From positions 1 to 64,000 of the forward strand of contig QCVS01000003.1 in NCBI GenBank assembly GCA_003210285.1: a stretch of DNA of 64,000 nt. The letters run 5' to 3'. The notes under the pieces were generated by a model that searched no databases, was not told the DNA's origin, and saw only the letters and a program-made list of their open reading frames with translations. Position 1 is the stretch's first letter, and every line of letters begins with the position of its first letter. Both the position numbers and the translations under genes were made by a program. Of the stretch, positions 58,123 to 64,000 are shown piece by piece. The stretch comes from Prochlorococcus sp. AG-686-J21. GTDB lineage: Bacteria; Cyanobacteriota; Cyanobacteriia; PCC-6307; Cyanobiaceae.

Positions 58123-58138
58123 AAAGTTTTTAAACTTT
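58123..58138 (+). terminator. Weak hairpin after the winged-helix-like gene
   Basis: AAAGTTT/AAACTTT with a 2-base spacer, followed by a T-rich stretch after 11 bases. All AU pairs except one, so it is a weak terminator at best. Confidence 0.3.
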
Positions 58139-58152
58139 CATATAAGTTTTTT

Positions 58153-58166
58153 AAATGTATACATTT
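58153..58166. promoter_or_regulatory. 14-bp perfect palindrome upstream of chlN
   Basis: AAATGTATACATTT lies 75 bp before the chlN ATG. The symmetry fits a dimeric regulator's operator. No regulator can be named from sequence. Confidence 0.45.
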
Positions 58167-58226
58167 TGTAAGAGAACTTATCAATTAGTGCTTAAATCCA
58201 AAAGTTTATGCAAGCTTGAAGAATAA

Positions 58227-59498
<1,272 letters not shown>

Positions 59499-59501
59499 AT
59501 T

Positions 59502-61082
59502 ATGGAATTAACTCTTTGGACATATGAAGGGCCTCCTCATGTAGGTGCAATGAGAGTTGCATCATCAATGAAAGATATTCATTATGTTCTCCACGCTCCT
59601 CAAGGAGATACTTATGCAGATCTTCTTTTCACAATGATTGAGAGAAGAGGTAAAAGACCACCTGTAACTTACACAACATTTCAGGCTAGAGACTTAGGAG
59701 GAGACACAGCAGAACTAGTTAAAAGGAATATTACTGAAGCAGTTGAAAGATTTAAACCAAAAACTCTTTTAGTAGGTGAAAGTTGTACTGCTGAACTAAT
59801 ACAAGATCAGCCAGGTGCTCTTGCTAAGGGGATGGGTTTTGATATTCCAATAGTGAACCTTGAACTTCCTGCTTATAGCAAAAAAGAAAACTGGGGGGCA
59901 TCAGAAACCTTGTATCAAATAATTAGAACTCTTTTAAAAGATAAGGTGAATGAAATTGAAAAGGTTAATCCTCAAAGATGGAAGTCTTTAGGTCGAAGAC
60001 CTAAAGTAAATATATTAGGTCCTACGTTATTAGGATTTAGATGCAGAGATGATGTTATCGAGATTCAGCGTATACTTTCAGAGCAAGGTATTGATACTAA
60101 TGTTGTCGCACCACTCGGTTCAAATCCAGATGATATTGCAAGATTAACTGATGCTGATATTAATATTTGCCTTTATCACGAGATTGCTGAGACTTCTTGT
60201 GATTGGCTTAAACGTAATTGCGGAATGGAATATACCACTACCATTCCAATTGGTATAAAAAATACAATTAATTTTATTAACGAAGTTCATGAAAAACTCG
60301 ACCTTCCATTAACGAATCAAGAAGAACTAGAGCACAAGTCAAAACTTCCATGGTATTCAAAGTCCGTTGACTCAAATTACTTGACGGGGAAAAGGGTTTT
60401 TATATTTGGTGATGGTACCCATGCTATTGCAGCTGCCAAAATTGCCAAAGATGAATTAGGTTTTGAGGTCGTGGGATTGGGAACTTACAGCAGAGAAATG
60501 GCAAGACAAGTAAGAGCTGCAGCTAAGGATTTAAATATAGAAGCACTAATTACTAACAGTTACCTAGAAGTCGAAGATGCCATGAAAAAGGCATCCCCCG
60601 AATTAGTTTTAGGGACCCAAATGGAAAGACACAGCGCAAAAAGACTTGGTATCCCATGTTCAGTAATTAGTACTCCAATGCATGTTCAAGATGTTCCGGC
60701 AAGATATAGCCCTCAAATGGGATGGGAAGGAGCAAATGTAATTTTTGACGACTGGGTTCATCCTCTAATGATGGGTCTTGAAGAACATCTTATTGATATG
60801 TTCAAACATGACTTTGAATTCGTTGATGGCCATCAAAGTCATCTTGGTCATACTGCTACAAAAGGCCCTGAAAATAAAGAAGATCAGAAAACTAGAAGTA
60901 ATATAAGTATTCAAAAGAAGGGAAATGTTATTTGGACAGACTCTGGAAGAGCAGAACTTACAAAAGTTCCATTTTTTGTAAGAGGTAAAGTTAAATCAAA
61001 TACTGAGAAATATGCTCTCTCAAAAGGTCTTCCTGAAATTAGTGACGAGACCCTATACGACGCAAAAGCATATTTCGGCTAG
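59502..61082 (+). CDS. chlB: Light-independent protochlorophyllide reductase subunit B
   Basis: 526 residues. Asp36 ([10 protein letters not shown]), the unusual aspartate ligand to the DPOR [4Fe-4S] cluster, is at the exact family position. The protochlorophyllide-site region ([21 protein letters not shown]) and the C-terminal PCP_red-like domain ending [11 protein letters not shown] are present. It is translationally close to chlN (3 bp) and separated from chlL by 190 bp. Confidence 0.97.
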   Translation: MELTLWTYEGPPHVGAMRVASSMKDIHYVLHAPQGDTYADLLFTMIERRGKRPPVTYTTFQARDLGGDTAELVKRNITEAVERFKPKTLLVGESCTAELIQDQPGALAKGMGFDIPIVNLELPAYSKKENWGASETLYQIIRTLLKDKVNEIEKVNPQRWKSLGRRPKVNILGPTLLGFRCRDDVIEIQRILSEQGIDTNVVAPLGSNPDDIARLTDADINICLYHEIAETSCDWLKRNCGMEYTTTIPIGIKNTINFINEVHEKLDLPLTNQEELEHKSKLPWYSKSVDSNYLTGKRVFIFGDGTHAIAAAKIAKDELGFEVVGLGTYSREMARQVRAAAKDLNIEALITNSYLEVEDAMKKASPELVLGTQMERHSAKRLGIPCSVISTPMHVQDVPARYSPQMGWEGANVIFDDWVHPLMMGLEEHLIDMFKHDFEFVDGHQSHLGHTATKGPENKEDQKTRSNISIQKKGNVIWTDSGRAELTKVPFFVRGKVKSNTEKYALSKGLPEISDETLYDAKAYFG

Positions 61083-61108
61083 TCCTTACAAGAAAGTTAT
61101 TATTTAAG

Positions 61109-61128
61109 CATGAGTATTTTGACTCATG
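61109..61128 (+). other. Hairpin in the chlB-chlL spacer
   Basis: CATGAGT/ACTCATG, a perfect 7-bp stem with a 6-base loop, 26 bp after the chlB stop. No T-run follows. It may stabilise the 3' end of the chlNB message. Confidence 0.5.
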
Positions 61129-61228
61129 ATGAAAATAATAAAGTCAAAATATCTAGTTATAAACATATTTCTTGTATCTTTCATCTTGATAAATAACTAT
61201 TTGTTGAGAAATACATTTTTAAAAGCAT

Positions 61229-61250
61229 ATACCTGCAAGAATGTAGGTAT
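61229..61250 (+). promoter_or_regulatory. Leader hairpin directly upstream of chlL
   Basis: ATACCTGCA pairs with TGTAGGTAT (nine pairs, one of them G-U in RNA) around the tetraloop AGAA, ending 22 bp before the chlL ATG. It could be an mRNA leader element or an operator in DNA. Confidence 0.5.
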
Positions 61251-61272
61251 TAATTGAGTTAATTAGTTTTAA

Positions 61273-62160
<888 letters not shown>

Positions 62161-62164
62161 CTCC

Positions 62165-63169
62165 CTAAGATAATCCAACCAATTTTCTAGTTAATTCATA
62201 AGTTTGTCTTGAAATCTTTGAATCAATGATTCTCTTAGACAATTTTTGAGAAAAAGCTTTTCTCCCTAACTTTTGGCGATTTCCCCAACTCCAATGAACT
62301 GCGGGTTTAGCATATTCTTTAAGAGTAGATACTTGAGCGACTCTTTCTCCAGCTAATCTTTGAGTTACATATCCTTTTGTGATGAATTTTTGAAAGATTG
62401 GGAATAAAAATCTAAACAGCCAAGGGGTATCTCTAAATAGTTTTGTATCGGCCACACATCCAGGGTATAGAGAATTAACAATTATTCTTTCTTTAGAATA
62501 TTTTTTTGATAATTCTTGTACTGTTACCATATTGCAAAGTTTGCTATCTTTATAGGCTTTCCCTGGTTTAAATTTTTTTCCATTTGCCATACTAATCGGA
62601 GATAAAAATCCATTTTTAAATCCAGATAAATTACCGAGATCAGCTGGGGCAGGTATCGGAATTCTTCCGCCTAGTTCTGAATAATTTGCCGTAACAGTTC
62701 CTAATACTGTTATTCTTGGCTTGAATTTGGTAGTTCTACCATTTAAAACAATTTCTTTCTCAGACGACAAAATATTATCTAGAAGAAGATTAATCAAAAG
62801 AAAATGGCCAAAATGATTAACTGCCATAGAATTTTCAAATCCTTGAGGAGACCTTTCAGGCTTTCGTAATCTTGGTTTATAAACTGCAGCATTACAAATA
62901 ATAGAATTTATGGGTTTTTCAAATTTTTTCAATATCTCACTACAACCATCCCTTACATCATCTAAATCAGATAAGTCAACTTCTATAAAATGAATATTTT
63001 TTATTTCGGAATCTGTTAAGGAATCCTGAGCTATTTCTACCGCCCTTTTATTTGAACGATTTACTGCTATAACTTCCCATCCAAAACTCAACAAAGGTTT
63101 TAAGGTATTTAATCCTACTCCTGATGTTGTTCCTGTTATTAGGACTAAACCTTTAGTAATCTTACCCAC
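62165..63169 (-). CDS. por: Light-dependent protochlorophyllide oxidoreductase (LPOR)
   Basis: Reduces protochlorophyllide with NADPH, driven by light. 334 residues of the short-chain dehydrogenase family. Nucleotide-binding TGTTSGVG is at 13-20 and the catalytic Tyr206-Lys210 pair is in AYKDSKLCNM, followed by a conserved Cys212. It catalyses the same step as ChlNBL and is convergent with chlL, so the two routes face each other at this locus. Confidence 0.96.
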   Translation of the reverse strand: MGKITKGLVLITGTTSGVGLNTLKPLLSFGWEVIAVNRSNKRAVEIAQDSLTDSEIKNIHFIEVDLSDLDDVRDGCSEILKKFEKPINSIICNAAVYKPRLRKPERSPQGFENSMAVNHFGHFLLINLLLDNILSSEKEIVLNGRTTKFKPRITVLGTVTANYSELGGRIPIPAPADLGNLSGFKNGFLSPISMANGKKFKPGKAYKDSKLCNMVTVQELSKKYSKERIIVNSLYPGCVADTKLFRDTPWLFRFLFPIFQKFITKGYVTQRLAGERVAQVSTLKEYAKPAVHWSWGNRQKLGRKAFSQKLSKRIIDSKISRQTYELTRKLVGLS

Positions 63170-63223
63170 TAGCTATAAAAATTAATTAAAAAATTCGATA
63201 ATTAAATGACCTTATAATCATAC

Positions 63224-63574
63224 TTATCTACGCCATATTACTCTGATTATGTCTCTAGAAATCATTTGATCTTGATCCTTCATAAATCTTTGCTCGCCTT
63301 CAAAAGAGATTAAATCATCAAATCTACGACTTAAACCATCAAACCTTGATTTTTCATATATGTAAGAATCTTTAATCTCGCTCAATCTAGTTAATCTAAC
63401 TTTTGAGCTATATCCAATTTTTACTAAACTCACTATTGCTAAAAGAGAAAAACAAACTTTTAACCCTAGAAAAACAGAACTTACAAAATCTTCTTGTTCT
63501 TTATAGTTTATCTCTATAGCAGATGCTAAAGATCTTTTGTCCGTAGAAGTACTTTTACGGTAATGTTTAGGCAA
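63224..63574 (-). CDS. Small single-pass membrane protein, unknown
   Basis: 116 residues: a charged N-terminus, one hydrophobic helix at about 34-55 (VFLGLKVCFSLLAIVSLVKIGY), then a helical, charged C-terminus (RLTRLSEIKDSYIYEKSRFDGLSRRFDDLI), probably a short coiled coil. The topology is like FtsL/DivIC division proteins, but I see no sequence match, so I do not assign that role. It is between por and psaM on the same strand. Confidence 0.68.
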   Translation of the reverse strand: MPKHYRKSTSTDKRSLASAIEINYKEQEDFVSSVFLGLKVCFSLLAIVSLVKIGYSSKVRLTRLSEIKDSYIYEKSRFDGLSRRFDDLISFEGEQRFMKDQDQMISRDIIRVIWRR

Positions 63575-63662
63575 ATTATTTTTCAGTATTATACAAAAGA
63601 CTCAAGAATAAAAATATTCTTTAATTAATAACATAAAGTTTTTTATAGTCAATATTAGTTTT

Positions 63663-63767
63663 TTATGTTCTAGCTAAACTTATACCAAGCCTTAAAGCCA
63701 ATACACCTGCATGCATTACAACAATAAGACCAAGTATTATTAAATTGATTGATTGAGTTGGCTCCAT
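63663..63767 (-). CDS. psaM: Photosystem I reaction centre subunit XII (PsaM)
   Basis: 34 residues: [20 protein letters not shown], then [14 protein letters not shown]. One transmembrane helix and the ending [10 protein letters not shown] fit PsaM, the small peripheral subunit of cyanobacterial photosystem I; the size and position near por agree with other Prochlorococcus genomes as I recall them. Too short for routine gene finding. The 57-bp gap after por and the small membrane protein place it in the same direction as both. Confidence 0.8.
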   Translation of the reverse strand: MEPTQSINLIILGLIVVMHAGVLALRLGISLART

Positions 63768-63900
63768 AATAAATGCATACTTATTTTCTATATTCTCTAC
63801 CCAAAAGTGAAAAATTGATAGACTATTACAAAATGATGTTACGTAACTAAATCAAAAAATAGTTTTGAGAATAGATAATCGAGCTTTAATTATTTCAACA

Positions 63901-64000
63901 ATGAAATTAACTGGAGTTGAACAAATGGCTCTAGATTTACATTTTTTAGAAAAAACTATTTCCAAAGTTGAAATTCTTTTTACATTAAGGTTCTATCATT
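63901..64000 (+). CDS. Possible partial gene at right edge
   Basis: An open frame from ATG at 63901 (in-frame TTG at 63865) runs to the window end: MKLTGVEQMALDLHFLEKT and about 14 more residues. Only 33 residues are visible, so coding status is uncertain and the product unrecognised. Confidence 0.3.
   Translation, partial: MKLTGVEQMALDLHFLEKTISKVEILFTLRFYH

Noticed and set aside
63224-63574. FtsL/DivIC-type division protein
   Set aside because: Only the one-helix-plus-coiled-coil topology agrees; there is no sequence support.

Overview
The window looks like a core chromosomal stretch of Prochlorococcus, most likely a high-light-adapted strain. The DNA is strongly AT-rich and densely packed. 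It carries a form IA Rubisco with an alpha-carboxysome operon, plastocyanin, both light-independent and light-dependent protochlorophyllide reductases, PsaM, NDH-1 subunits and several small cyanobacterial families (Ycf51, DUF3007/NdhL, DUF4332, cyAbrB). I see no transposase, integrase, phage gene, CRISPR array or obvious island. Clade assignment is inference; no database was searched.

Layout. 1-4.8 kb (minus): a DUF4336 gene running off the left edge, a metal ABC transporter whose binding protein has manganese-type ligands, and a YcjF/DUF697-like membrane protein. 5-14.2 kb (plus): a disordered RGG/Glu-rich protein overlapping trpS, then thrS, glk, thrB, ndhD and an M3 oligopeptidase. 14.2-20.4 kb (minus): a small hydrolase, folB, proA and a very large TamB-like protein. 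20.5-30.8 kb (plus): ycf51, a DUF4332 gene, a small exported protein, a CocE/NonD hydrolase, glgB, hemE, an epimerase, petE and a second ClpB-type chaperone. 30.9-36.5 kb (mixed): a PTPS-like protein, hisIE, a group 2 sigma factor with two small genes, a YciI-like protein, cyAbrB, then trpA-DUF3007-ndhL and tRNA-Leu(UAA). 36.7-48.9 kb (mixed): pyrC, a Ca/cation antiporter, gor divergent from a long GST, dnaA, a pair of arsenosugar-type glycosyltransferases, a GNAT protein, an ABC exporter, hisG, a glyoxalase II-type hydrolase, RidA and a DUF3136-like gene.

48.9-57.6 kb is the alpha-carboxysome locus, read leftwards: csoS1D, then (after the opposing rdgB) csoS1, cbbL, cbbS, csoS2, csoSCA, csoS4A, csoS4B and an acRAF/pterin-dehydratase-like gene. 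It supplies shell hexamers, pentamers and a gated pseudohexamer, Rubisco, its scaffold, carbonic anhydrase and an assembly factor. Each junction from csoS1 to csoS2 contains a stem-loop, and the cbbS-csoS2 one has a T-run and looks like a partial terminator. 57.7-63.8 kb is the chlorophyll block: a possible winged-helix gene, chlN, chlB, chlL, por (convergent with chlL), a small membrane protein and psaM. A short open frame runs off the right edge.

How it fits together: the window joins carbon fixation (carboxysome), glycogen branching (glgB), glucose phosphorylation (glk), electron transport (petE, ndhD, ndhL, psaM) and tetrapyrrole synthesis (hemE, chlNBL, por) with housekeeping genes. Seven of the nine convergent gene pairs meet within 8 bp or overlap, so their 3' ends have no room for conventional terminators. 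The less ordinary signals are the hairpins and repeated motifs in the carboxysome locus, the putative winged-helix gene between csoS1D and chlN, the hairpin before chlL, the P-loop-less YcjF-like protein, the RGG/Glu-rich protein before trpS, and the PTPS-like protein lacking one zinc histidine.
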